From the NCBI GenBank assembly GCA_025331445.1, contig JAIWNE010000143.1, positions 1-64,000 of the forward strand: a DNA stretch of 64,000 bases. The letters are read 5' to 3'. Position 1 is the first letter of the stretch. Every line of letters starts with the position of its first letter. Shown here piece after piece: positions 47,058-58,255 of the stretch. The DNA is from Blakeslea trispora. Lineage: Eukaryota; Mucoromycota; Mucoromycetes; Mucorales; Choanephoraceae. The position numbers and the translations under genes were made by a program. Under the pieces are notes generated by a model, which made no database searches, was not told the DNA's origin, and was given only the letters and a program-made list of their open reading frames with translations.

Positions 47058-50041
47058 CACTACACATAAAGGGTCGTCGCGCGCACGTCAATTTCTGCGG
47101 ATAACTTGACTGTAACGCACGTTCCAGGCATGACGCGCGCAAAGCGTAGGGCGTCATGTGTTTTCGCATTGAGACGACACAGCGAAACACTGTCATGTGT
47201 CAACGCATTGGAAGACAGGGCGGAGCAACGTCTTGTGTTTTCGCATCAGAATTTGAGTGAACCTCTTTGTCTTTCGCTTCCATTAAAGAGACCTGATTGG
47301 ATTGTTTACTCATGACATCCTCATTCAATTGGCTTCTTTATCAAAATATACAATCATTAATTCGTTTTAATTGGCTTCATACTCGGTATCTTTATTGAAT
47401 GTGTGCTTTTAATTGGACAAAATGGGCTTCTTTACGTCAATACACTTCTTTATGATTGGGTTATATAGATCAAATATAAAGGATTATAGGTCTAAAAATA
47501 GTGCTTTTTATTATAAAATAATGGCTTATACAGGGGGAAAATATTAGGGGTTCTATAGGAATCCAGGTAGAATGACCAGACACAAATACAGCCAAAATGG
47601 TAGGCAAAAGGCAGGCAAAATGGTAGGCAAAAGGCAGGCAAAATAACAAGCAAAAGGCAGACAAAATAACAGGCAGAAAAGCAAAATCAGTTATCACGAA
47701 ATGGCAACAATTTTTAGTATTTCAAGCATTTAAAAATCAGAAAAATCCTAGGCGAATGACTATTGAAATGGTACATCAGTTAGTTATAAAGCAAGCAGAA
47801 AATAATGTCATTTACTTACTTTAAAAGTCTCAAACAACCATCTGGAAAGTAAAGGGTGATGCGCTAAAGCGATAGAAGCTCAACAACAGAAAAGAAACTA
47901 GAAAAACTGAATAAGTTAAACCGAAATGAGATAATTTAATCATTTACTTACATACTAAAGCATCATAGCACCTCAAGTTATAATCAGATACAATTACGAG
48001 TGCCCAAGGTAACTAAATAGAACAGTTAGAGAGGTCTTGAATCATATTCGATGGCTTTACTTACTTTTATACCAAGTTTCTAAAGAAAAGACAAAACTAC
48101 GTGACTAATCCTAAGAAAAAAAAAAGATGGTAAGTAAACAGCAATATACTTGTTTGTCAACTTGTACCTTAAATTATGTATCAGTCTTCATAAGCTCTAA
48201 AGATAACATGCCTACATGGAGAATAGTATTCAATAAACTGTTGCTTGGTATGGGAAAGTACTTACATGTTTTATTTCAAAATATAAAAAAAGCAAAAGAA
48301 ATGGAAGAGAAAAGAATAAAAAAAAAGGAAAAAGTATGTCTAAATAAAATGACATATTGACAAATTTCTATTTTCGTGATAAAAAATGAATCGAAAACAA
48401 AAAAAGATCTGTAAAAATACGATCCGTAGAAAATTAGATGAACAGAGACTGAAGATAGATGATTTTTTTCTCTCATCAGTAACACAAAGAATATCTGTTA
48501 ACATTGTACTTTACATGAGACTTTGCTAATCAGCTTAGTAGTGTCGATATCCATAGGCCATGTAATTCAACTTAACAGATACTCAAGATGGTTTACTTAG
48601 ATTGCCATAGCAACCATTTAAAATAGACAATGTTGACATTAAATGAGCCCTTTTTTTTAAAAAAAATAGTAGTTTTTCTGAGGTATTTTTTTTCCCAGAC
48701 AGTTTTTTTCTTTTTCCTTCTATTTTATTTTTTTTTTATACTAAATGAACTTTTACACACTACTTGTATATTTTTAACCAAGTTGATGAGCCTCAGCAAA
48801 CTCCCGTCATCACAACAAAGCAACGCAATGCAAGTGCGCAATCAACAATCTTGCAAGAGTTTAGAAGTTTAGAGCAAAAAACACGTAAACAAAACTAGAA
48901 TGACTTTGACTGTGTCTACAAAAAAAAAGAGCTATCGCCAGCAAACGTGTAAGATCCTCTCATTTCAGCATCACTGTTTTTCTACACCCAAGTTTTAGTT
49001 ATTGTCAGTACACAGTTATTGAAATCTACTGTTGAACACTTTACAAGAGGTAAGTAATACTTTTGGTTTAGATTGTAAACGGCTCTTTATTGGAAGGACT
49101 GCATCACGAACAATGACCTTGAATATTTGGTTGAAGAATTGTATTTAAGCAATAAAAAAAAGACAACATCTTGTCAAGTTATTACTTTACTTGTATTTAC
49201 GGTTATGTTATTCTGGATGATATGGATAGAAACGTGTATAAGGGAATGGAATACGATAAAAAAGACTGCTAGCATAGAATAGGTGTGATAATGACTTTGG
49301 CTTTACCTTATCTATCAAATAAAAAAGGGATTAGCGTCTTTGTGTTGTATTTCAAAAATAAACCTTTGATACGAGTAACTTTGACAAGATCTAGTATAAG
49401 GATTAAATTATGTTTGTATGTTATCTACGTCTTTATTTTGACAGCTTTTGGCTTTTCAAACTACCCATCTTTAAGCAATCTTTTAAGTGTTTTTTAAGTG
49501 TCTCTTTTTTTTTCAACCTCTTTTTTTTTATTTTTTCAAGTATCTTATTTTTTTGGAGTGTCTTTTTTTTCTAGTGCTTTGAGATTTTTATTTCCCATTT
49601 TTAAAAGATTTTCCCAATAATTTTGTGAGTCTCATTCTCAATTTTTAAATTTCTCGCTTCCGAAAATATTTTCCAATTTTTTAAGCAGTAATTTTTCAGG
49701 TCTTTGTATTTTTTGAAGAAAAAATGACAAGACATTTCAAACTCCTCAGCATTAAGAAAATCAAGTTGCTTCAAAATCTTAAGCAGAGAAAAAATCACTG
49801 CCAAAAAATTTAAAGAGCGAAATTTCTTTAAGCAGTGAAATGATAAAAGAAATGTAAATGGTAATAACTTTATAAAATACATCCAATTTTAAATCTGTAA
49901 AAAGTTTTGGAAGCTAGAAGATACATCTACATTTCTGCCAAAAAAAACAGCAATTTTTATTGTCAAAATCAAAAGTTGAGAAAATATGCCCATGTTAGCC
50001 GCACGTGTCCGACGTGCGTCCGACACGGGTTAGGTGTAGTG
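47058..50041. mobile_element. CT7n: non-autonomous CACTA-type element, copy 2
   Basis: A direct repeat of CT4n with the same ends (CACTACACATAAAGG at 47058, GGTTAGGTGTAGTG to 50041). It starts 4 bp (CTTC) after the CT6 end and ends 1 bp (C) before CT8. It has no transposase. D-type splice blocks lie at 47760-48130. The right end has a CACGTGTCCGACGTGCGTCC inverted-repeat block near 50001. Open frames in both copies differ and are not conserved. Confidence 0.78.
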
Positions 50042-50069
50042 CCACTCTAATCAATTTGGTGAGTATGAG

Positions 50070-50255
50070 ATGTCGGTTAGACGTAGGTGAGACGGTCTCA
50101 TCACCGTCTCATCCACACTGTGTAAAAAAAAAAACGCCCGTCTAATACAAAATGTGGATGAGACGTTCTCATCACGTCTCATTCACAGTGTGTGTCATAT
50201 ACAAGCTACCGTCTCATCTCATTCTTTTCTTGTGATGAGACGTCTCATACCTTTT
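50070..50255. repeat. CT8 left subterminal repeats (GATGAGACG / CGTCTCATC)
   Basis: At least eight copies in both orientations, often as inverted pairs such as GAGACGGTCTC. The right arm has two to three copies, including ATGTGGATGAGACGG at about 58825. Confidence 0.8.
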
Positions 50256-50681
50256 GATGATTCGCCCTTCTTACAGACGAACCCTTGGCTGACCTTCCTT
50301 AAACGGACCTTTGATTTTAGTTTGTACATCCTTCGGGACATACTTCTTTTCTTTAGCCTTGTTCCACGTTACAATTTACATTCATTTGACGCTTCCTTTC
50401 CTTTTGCTATTCGCTCATCTTTCTAACGATGATACCTTTATTTGGATGCTTCTTTAGCTTTAGGTAGTACTAATTCTTTACTTCTTTCACTTTATATGCT
50501 TAAAATAGATTTTTGCGCTTTTTTAAATGCTTTTTAATTGGGCTCTTTATTTAAAATATTGATATATATATACATCATGTACTACTAAAAACGACCATTT
50601 TACTGGCCTAGATATGACTAAAAAGAGCGGAATTGGCATGGGATGCCATGGATTCCTACCCTTGCACTTACCTTCACCAGG

Positions 50682-51273
50682 CTATCGTTTAGGGGCCAGT
50701 TTTTTAGCAAAAACGCTTGAAACACCACACAGAGGAGCAATCTTGATCAATAGCGCAAAAAGCCTGGAAGAACAGAGAGCGAAAACAGACGCGGTACAAT
50801 TCTAGAAATGAAATTGTTAGAAAGCTGATAAAAACAATAATACGTGATATTACTTACCAAAAATTCACCCATCAAAAGAACCCACAAAGAAAGACGTTTC
50901 CTGAAGAAGGCAATCTAAATAAATAAAAAATTTTAGTCAAATGTAAAGGAGATAATTATATGAGTTACGATTAATACCAACCTCAAAACCAAAAATCAGT
51001 GGCAACACAGACAGGTAATCTACGAAAAGTTCATGTTAATTAGGTGCTTGAATGAACAGTGTAATACTAACCTCTTCTCTTGAAAGATACTAGTGATAAT
51101 CTAAAAAAAATACAAAGCTTAAGACTATATTATCCGTAAAAGCGAAAATAAAACTTACCACATAAAATAAAATAAAGAACGAGAGAAAAAAGGAAAAGAA
51201 AGAATAAAAAAGAAGCTGCGTTTAAGAGCGGGAAAGTGAATTCTGTTGAAGAAAATTTTTTCTTTTGGGTCAT
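50682..51273 (-). CDS. CT8 gene D: putative 115-residue hydrophobic protein, five exons
   Basis: Exons 51273-51159, 51089-51072, 51019-50982, 50914-50858 and 50801-50682 total 348 nt and stay open from ATG (MTQKKKFSSTEF) to TAG 50682-50684. Introns are short GT-AG. The 18-nt second exon needs the acceptor CACTAG, 11 nt beyond a better TTTAG, which is the weakest point. The product has a long hydrophobic stretch at residues about 17-38 (LLNAASFLFFLFLFSLVLYF) and further ones around YLSVLPLIFGFEIAFF and LWVLLMG. It is divergent from gene A, with 124 bp between start codons, so a shared promoter is likely. T-rich DNA inflates hydrophobicity. No homologue is recognised. A spliced non-coding RNA is the alternative. 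Confidence 0.42.
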
Positions 51274-51397
51274 ACAAGCAATGTTGACATTGTGTACCCA
51301 GATTTACAAATTGGTAAGTAAGAGATCATATTTAAACTGTAACATAGCTTCCTATTTCCACTCTTCTGTTACCTTTTATACATAAATTTTCTTTCCA

Positions 51398-52631
51398 ATG
51401 AACAACAACAACAACAGACAAGCAATTCCAATTGATACTCCCCCTCGTTTTGCACCTCGTGTGAACAACGAGACCCGCCAAAACAACACCATGTCATTGG
51501 AGTTGAACAAATTGAAGGCTCTATTCACGGATGCTCAAAAAAGTACCGAAGAGTTCAAGTTGGCTATCCAGCAAGAAATGGCCAAGAAGGATGACAAATC
51601 CGAGACATGACCATGCAAATGCATGAAATGGCTTCCAAATGCATACTATGCAGAAGGAAATGGATGGTATGAAGGCCATGGCCAAGAAGATGATGGCCGG
51701 TACTTCCATCGGTCGTGCTCCAGGTAGAATTGCCAAGCATGCGATTAGAGTAAGTCTTGAATCTTTGAAATTTGCTTCTTAGTGTACTAACATATGGTTT
51801 CAATGACACAGAGAGCCATGAAGACAGCCGAGGTGAGAGCCTTGAGGGATACTCAGTGGAACATGGGCTCCAGCCTCATGAAAGATGAGGAGAACGCAAA
51901 GATCGTAAGCAGCATCGTTGCTCAACTGGCTGTTCACCCAAAGGTGGCAGAAGTTGCTGCCCAGTTGAAATGGGGACCTGTGCAAAAGCGCAAGTACTTG
52001 ATGGAAGTTGTTCGTAGTCGGTTCAACAACCTGAAGAGAAAGAACGAAGACGAGAAGAAGCCTGAAGTAGAACAGGCACAAAAAAGAATGAGAAATAACG
52101 CAAGTTCTCGTAAATCATATGTAAGTAAATTGACACAAACAGAGAATGTGAGTTTGACAGGTACTAACCTTAATGCAAAAGGTTCTTCGCAAAAGAAGAA
52201 TGGCCTTCTCAGCAACATGTTGAGACTGTGTTGAGAAGTTTGGTCCCCAGGATGAATGCGAGCGACTCCTGTGCAGCGACATGACATCCGATCAAGAAGA
52301 TGTCATTGAGAACAATGAGGAGATTACGGTGAGAAAAGCTCCCTCCTACAGAAGTACCAAGGTAGTTATACAGGACATTTTAACCCTAGTATATGGGAGT
52401 AGTTAGAACTAATATGGTATTATCTTGTAGTGTACTATGTTCTTCGATTACCTTGACGAATGCAGAAGAACGCAAAAGAAGAAGGGTCAATTCGGTTCTG
52501 CCAAGAAAAGCCGTATTGAAGTTGTTGATGTTGAAGCCCGCCTGCCTGTCAAGAAGCTTCCCTCTTGGGGTATTAAAGAGAATACCTTACAAGAACAGGA
52601 TTCAGATTCGTTTTTGGATCTTTTATTGTAA
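51398..52631 (+). pseudogene. CT8 gene A: accessory protein with two indels and one nonsense codon
   Basis: Exons 51398-51749, 51812-52120 (309 nt, as in all copies), 52182-52361 and 52431-52631. The N-terminus is Asn-rich, then a coiled coil SLELNKLKALFTDAQKS and a Met-rich helix. One base is missing at about 51606 (C) and one in the A run 51637-51639. A TGA at 52221-52223 interrupts exon 3 before the DMTSDQEDVIE acidic motif. The C-terminus diverges from other copies (LPSWGIKENTL then an acidic tail). The two indels may be sequencing artefacts; the TGA is not run-associated. Confidence 0.75.
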
Positions 52632-52658
52632 ATAAAATTTTGTCGTCCTGTAAATATT

Positions 52659-53369
52659 TCATCGAATTTTTCTTGGTAGATGCAAAGCTACTACTATGTT
52701 GGCAATGCCTGGATAATATAAATGCGAAGTAGAATGGATCTTGTGTACAGGAACTATACAAAAAAAGTCATCCTCTTCGAACTGATCAATAAATGGTTGC
52801 ATGCTGTCATCTGTATAGGACTGTAAATCCTCTATCCCTTCTCTAGGAAGCTTGAACCATTGTATGAAAGCAAAATAATGATCAAGTTTTTGAGGGGCTT
52901 CGCCATTTTCGTCTTCTAACAGAGGTGCATGCTTGAAAAAAAATCTAATTGCGCCAGTTCGTAACGTTGTTTCATCTAGTATGGAGTCTATTTCAGCTCC
53001 TTTCTTTCGAAATACATTGACATAAACACCACTGTTACTGCCTGTCAGTTGAGATGAATAATTGTATCCTAAAAGGTCGATGGATTTAAATTTTTGCACA
53101 TCGTTTGAAGACGTAAATCCCTCATATGCAAGTGTGTAATAATCCAAAAGACATGCATATTCATTCTCTGAAAGACGACTGTGTTTAGAAGACGCCCATC
53201 TGATGGATCTGTAGCTTTCTGGAGGCATTTCTTCATATCCAAAAGGATCGCCGTTGATTGACGAGAATCCAACAAAATCACAAAACATAGATGCAGCTGC
53301 TTGCGCCTGTTGTTCTTCATCTAATTCAGTAATTCTCTGGTCATTGTCTGAGGCTGTAATACTGTTCAT
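52659..53369 (-). CDS. CT8 gene C: Tnp2 C-terminal-domain protein, intact
   Basis: A clean 236-residue frame (MNSITASDNDQRITELDEEQQ start). Conserved blocks: SINGDPFGYEEM, LSENEYACLLDYYTLAYEG, a KSIDLLGYNY segment, a LRTGAIRFFFKH segment, LDHYFAFIQWFKLPREG and VPVHKIHSTSHLY. It converges with gene A (27 bp between stops) and lies 480 bp downstream of the gene B stop. No known catalytic motif. Its equal length to CT6 gene C and its preservation suggest selection for a stand-alone protein. Confidence 0.8.
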   Translation of the reverse strand: MNSITASDNDQRITELDEEQQAQAAASMFCDFVGFSSINGDPFGYEEMPPESYRSIRWASSKHSRLSENEYACLLDYYTLAYEGFTSSNDVQKFKSIDLLGYNYSSQLTGSNSGVYVNVFRKKGAEIDSILDETTLRTGAIRFFFKHAPLLEDENGEAPQKLDHYFAFIQWFKLPREGIEDLQSYTDDSMQPFIDQFEEDDFFCIVPVHKIHSTSHLYYPGIANIVVALHLPRKIR

Positions 53370-53847
53370 GTTGTTTGATGGGTTTTTAGGTTCTGAAATC
53401 CAAAAAGTTTTGTTTTAAAAATAAAATCGGAAATGAGGAAAAGAGGAAAAAGAATTGTGTTTAAAACACTTGCTCATTTAACCACCTCTATCTGTAACTT
53501 ATTTCAGTTCCGTCAATGGTGATACAAACCAAATATCTATTGCCTTTTGTAATGAGCGTCACTAACAGTAAGAAATTTGGAATGACTTGAATTCTGATAA
53601 AGATAATAAACACAATCATACATGAAGTGCACATTAACATTATGGGTAACGATTACTTTTTTTAAATACTAGGGATTCTTTTTTAAAAGACCCTTTTTTT
53701 TGTGTACCAAAGAATTTATTTGAAAAAAAAAAGGAGATACAAAGATGAGAGAAGAAAAAGCGGGTGTGGAAAAAAATAAAAATAAAGGAAAAAAAAAGAA
53801 ATCTAAAGAAAGAAAAGAAGGTCAGAAACAAGACAAAAAAAAGGTAA

Positions 53848-56192
53848 TCAGTTGGAACTATTATGTGTAAGAAAATCAAAATCTTCAGAGAAGATGATTG
53901 ACTGCATTTTGTTCATGTAGGTTTTTTCGAGGCCTTGTCGGTGGTTGGTACGGATTCTTTTTACAAACATGTTGTTTCGTTCAAAATTGAACCCCCAGAA
54001 GCAAGAAACAGGACCCCACTTTCGCATTGAGTCGCGAAGATGCAACATGAAATGGAAGTTAGGGGTAACCAAGTCATGAGAGTATAACCTCTCGTACCCC
54101 ACAGCAAAAGCAAGCAAATAGTTGTGAACAACCTCGATATCAGATGTAGCTATGCTATCACCTTCTAGAATTCTAAAAGCTTTGATGAGGTTCATCACCA
54201 CAGCATATTCATCTTCTCCAATTACTCCTTTTAGCACCAAAGAAGCAACACCAACCACAAAGTCCTTAAACTCCACTGCCTTGACATTGTGGAACCCATT
54301 GTCACCGATCTTGTTGGAGAGAGGGCCGCAGGAGTGATCCGGATTGAAGATCATTTTCTTCATCTTCTGTTGGATGACTTCGTACGAAGTCAAGGGTATC
54401 ATGGCTGAAATGCATCGTTTGGCAATGCCCAAGTACAAACAATGCATTGGTTCCAAGGCAACCAGATCGTAACTAAAGTAAGGTAATTCATTGAGGATAG
54501 AGTACCTTGATCCAGTTGCCTTTTCTACTTCCTTTCTTCTTACACCAGAGGATGCTCTTAACCAATCCTCAGAAGCTTGACGAGTAGCGTTGGGATCTTT
54601 TCTAGGCCAGCTGTCACAGTTCCAGTTACAGTAATTGTGTCTACTGACACCACCAGGAAGAGAAGGGAAAACAAGATCACACATGTGGCAAGCACGATGA
54701 CCGTTGTAGGACAGGCTACCAATTAGTTTCTTTGTTGCTGGTAAATCGCAACTGATCAAAGAGATGGCTGCTCGGACCTTATTGTACACAACTTTGCCAT
54801 CGAGCAAGGTGACTGGCATATCTACACCTCTCATCAACACCAAGAGCTCATTCACCAAAGGCCGAAGATAGTGGTTGATGGCAGTAGTGCTAGGCTCACT
54901 AGGGCCAGGGATCACACCAACCAAGATCATGTTTTTCTTTAAATCGCGGCCGTCCTTCTTTGGCAAGTTAAGTATGGACATGTAGATACAGCCCACACTG
55001 TAACTGTGCTCAAAGGGACTGAACCAATCGATGTTGAGAGCCAACTGCAAATTGTAACTGGATTCGTAGGCAAAGGGAACCGCATCAGTGGGCAAAGCCT
55101 TAAATGTGTTGAACATGCTGGCATCTTGCAAGTCCAAATAGTAGCCTTCCAAAGTGCGACGGTGTTTCCACTGGGCAAGTTGGTCGGCAAAACCTCGTCT
55201 TCTGAAAAACTTTTTTAAGGTAGCCTCGACAGAGCAGTAGGCATACTCCATCTGAACAGACAAAGTTGCAGGAACACGGTTGTTCAACGCCAAGAGATTC
55301 CCAGTACAGTAGAAGGAGGCGTGCGTGGGGATGAATATGGCATTGGCCATGGGCTTGTCACAGATGACTGCACCATCCGTTTTTTCATGCAAAGCATGAC
55401 ACTTGGGACAAACAACATAAGCCTTGACACCCTCCGTACTACCATTGAGGAGAGCAGTACGATTCAAGAAGGTAGGCACACGCTTAGGGAAACGGAAGGA
55501 GTCGCCAGTTTCTTCCATGACTTGATTCAAGCATTCCATAACATACTCAGTTCCTTCATGAGTGGTGTACTTGTTGTGGAGCTTGACAACCATTGCAAAT
55601 AGAATCTTAGCCGCTGCTGAAGAAGGAACTTTGCCTATAATAGACATGGTTTAAAAGAATTGTTCAGTTGAAATATCAAACAGGTTTATTTATTAAAATT
55701 TACTTGAAGCAAAAGTGTCAGCGAGTTGATCGACTTCGTCGATTTCAACAACTTCGTAGTCACCTCCTCAGGCTCAAAAGCAGAGGTAGCAACTTCAGGC
55801 CATTCTTCATCTCCACCTGTGGCCATGATGCTGAAGTCTTCTTCCATGAATTCATCATCTACGTAGCAAAATAATTAGCATTGAATTCCTCAGTTATTTG
55901 TTTTTTATTACCATCAGCATCCATTAAATCGATGTCATTGTTGACATCTTGCTCAGACAAGCCAGCCATGTCAAAAAATTGCTCGTCTAAAAAACCAATA
56001 GCGTTACCATACATGTTGCATTTTTATTCCATAAAATGCTTTACCATTCATGGCAGCCCACTCATTGAAGGCAACGCCTCCAAACAAATTGTTTGCCTTG
56101 TGATACTGAACGGTATACTGAGGCAACCATCTTTCTTCGTCAGGAAAGTTGAGACATTCATCACAGTAACAGAGGAGAAGAGATTCAGACAT
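53848..56192 (-). CDS. CT8 gene B: Tnp2-type transposase, one G-run frameshift
   Basis: Exons 56192-56045, 55986-55912, 55858-55704 and 55634-53848. A G is missing in the run at 55763-55764 (CC on the plus strand); with it the acidic frame continues into DYEVVEIDEVDQLADTF and the total is 722 codons. The main exon alone is open for 596 codons. Zinc motif CYCDECLNF...YHKANN; CPKCHALHEK; core LALNIDWFSPF, VIPGPSEPSTTAINHYLRPL; CHMCDLVF...NYCNWNCDSW; LEPMHCLYLGIAKRC; FHFMLHLRDSMRKWGPVSC, FWGFNFERNN. The Trp after the catalytic Asp is present, so this is the best candidate for an active Tnp2 in the window. Confidence 0.88.
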
Positions 56193-56731
56193 AATTGATA
56201 TTTTTTTGTTAAGTTTAGGTAGAAAGAGCATTCGATTAATCTGTCAACATATTATTATATACAGGTTTGAGATTTTCTTACTCAACAGGTACACAATTAC
56301 TATAATCGGCTATCTGATATCATTTGACAAGAACAATAAATTCATTATCAGACTTAATTATAACCCCTTTTGTCTTAAGTGTGCTAAACATCGCCTCAAA
56401 TCCATTTTTCTTCACACAATTCAACACATGCAATTTCCTCACCATTGTTGTATTCATTTGAGAGGAAACTTCATGTTGTTTGGCTAAAGGAGAATAATGT
56501 TTTGCTGATAGATACGTATCGCTGATCCCCAATTTTTTTAAAAAAAAAGAAATCTGTTACACCCGCTTTTTTTCAAATTACTTTTTACATCTCACATAAT
56601 ATCGTATCATCCACTTATTTTACCTCAGTTTGAATACGGTTTGTTGAGTCTGTATATGACCCTTGGCTAAACAAAAGTTTTTATTTTATTTTACTTTAGT
56701 TATCTTTACGCGCAATCTCATTCACCTCAAC

Positions 56732-57609
56732 ATGCAACCCGAACTCTCAAACTCATTCACTAAACACGATGTTGCTGACTACGTTCTCCAGAACATTCCC
56801 TTGACAGCTAAACATTTCATTGGGTTTAGACTTAAAACTGACCAGAAAGTATACGCCAAGTGCAAGATTCCCAGCTGTAACTTTCAGGTCCATTACAACA
56901 GGTCTACCAAGAAGGGGCTCTCTTGGATTCTCAGTAAGAAGCAAAACCCCCACAACCATCCCGAATTCCAGTCGATCAGCAAGCATAAAGCTGACACCAC
57001 GCTTTATGCTGCCAAAAAGCGTGTAGTCGTGAGTCCTTCCTCTGGATACTGTGGGTTCCACGCAATTGCGTATGGAATCTACCATGACAACACCAGACAC
57101 ATGCAGGTCAAAAAGGAAATGATGCTGACCTTTGAAGAAAACTTGGAGACTTACAAGAAGATGAGGTATGTAGTAAAGTCAGCATATAATGGATTTTTTG
57201 TTTAATCGAAAGAAATAGGTTTGACGTCGAAAAGGTAAGAAGCATTCTTTCTTTTGGATTGAATGACAACAATGCTTTCTGTCCCTCCCAATTTTGGTAC
57301 AATGGCATCGAGTGCAGCCAGATTGCTGCTGACACGTACAAGATTGCTGTAACAATCATGGACAGCAACAAAAAAAATAAGCCAACTCTGATGGTGCCAA
57401 TCCGTGGTGTCATTGAAGAAAGAAAGCCGATTGTCTTGCAACTCAAAGACTGTCATTACAATCTTTTGATTGTAGAAGAGGATTGTGTATATCCACCTAT
57501 CGATCCAGTATACACAAAGCTTCAAATGGATATCAAACAATTAGAAAAAAAAATCAAAGAAACCATCAAAATACGATGTCAACGATTAATAAAAAAAATA
57601 AAGAAGTAA
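56732..57609 (+). CDS. OTU-type cysteine protease with N-terminal WRKY/FAR1-like zinc domain, carried by CT8
   Basis: Two exons, 56732-57165 and 57219-57609, joined by a GTATGT...AATAG intron, encode 274 residues without interruption. An N-terminal Cys44-x4-Cys49...His74-x-His76 pattern (CKIPSC ... HNH) resembles the FAR1/WRKY-GCM1 zinc domain of MULEs. An OTU-like core has catalytic Cys107 in SPSSGYCGFHAIAYGIY, a middle block YNGIECSQIAADTYKIAVTI and His224 in KDCHYNLLIVE. A basic C-terminal tail follows. The middle and His regions align with the OTU domain of the MULE at 10860-11340 (CAQLAADTFFVPVVL; DNHWV). It is divergent from gene B (540 bp apart) and lies inside the element ends. Likely role: removing ubiquitin-like tags from transposase or host factors; inferred. 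Confidence 0.72.
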
Positions 57610-57864
57610 TTGTTATCCAGTAATTATTCTGTACTCTTACATTACACATTGATCATTCTATCACTTTACATTTAATACAAAACATTCAAGTTTAATTGTG
57701 TGAGCGAATACCTACTCAATATTCTAAATATTGGCCAAACGATCCATACAGTACATACTGTATTAACCTGACATGAGTTCACATCATTTATGATACATCT
57801 TCTTTTCGCTTCTTTTTGATTTAAATAACAAGTGCTATCCTGAATATCATATTCAATTTCAGAA

Positions 57865-58255
57865 AAAAAAGTTGCAAAAAAAATATATCCTTCAGAAAAT
57901 AAAAAATCAGTGCTAGAAAAAAAGTTGCAAAAAAAAACATTCATTAGGAGCCAGCTAATTCCTCGCAATAGATAAATTTCAGTGCTAGAAAAAAGTTGCA
58001 AAAAAAACCCTTATTGAGAATCAACCAAAAAAAAAGTTGCAAAAAAAACCCTTCTTTTACAAAATAAAAAATCAGTACTAGAAAAAAAGTTGCAAAAAAA
58101 ACCTTTATTAAGAATTGGATGGTCAAATTCTTTTTTTTTAAAAATAAAAAATTAGTGCTAGGAAAAAGTTGCAAAAAAAAACCCCCCTTTCTAAGAAGCA
58201 GCCAAAAATAGTTGCAAAAAAAACCCTTACTGAGAATCAACCAAAAAAAAAGTTG
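57865..58255. repeat. Irregular array of AAAAAGTTGCAAAAAAAA in CT8 right arm
   Basis: Eight copies of a core GAAAAAAAGTTGCAAAAAAAA are spaced irregularly by 25-75 bp and mixed with secondary repeats AATCAACC and AAAATAAAAAATCAGTGCTAG. The spacing is not constant and the flanks are partly repeated themselves. It lies between the OTU gene and the CT8 right end. Confidence 0.85.

Noticed and set aside
53640..53879. Phe-rich membrane protein frame
   Set aside because: It is the T-rich 3' flank of CT8 gene B read through. Low complexity and not conserved in the other elements.
57865..58255. CRISPR-like array
   Set aside because: Spacing is irregular, spacers are repeated and A-rich, and the context is a eukaryotic transposon.
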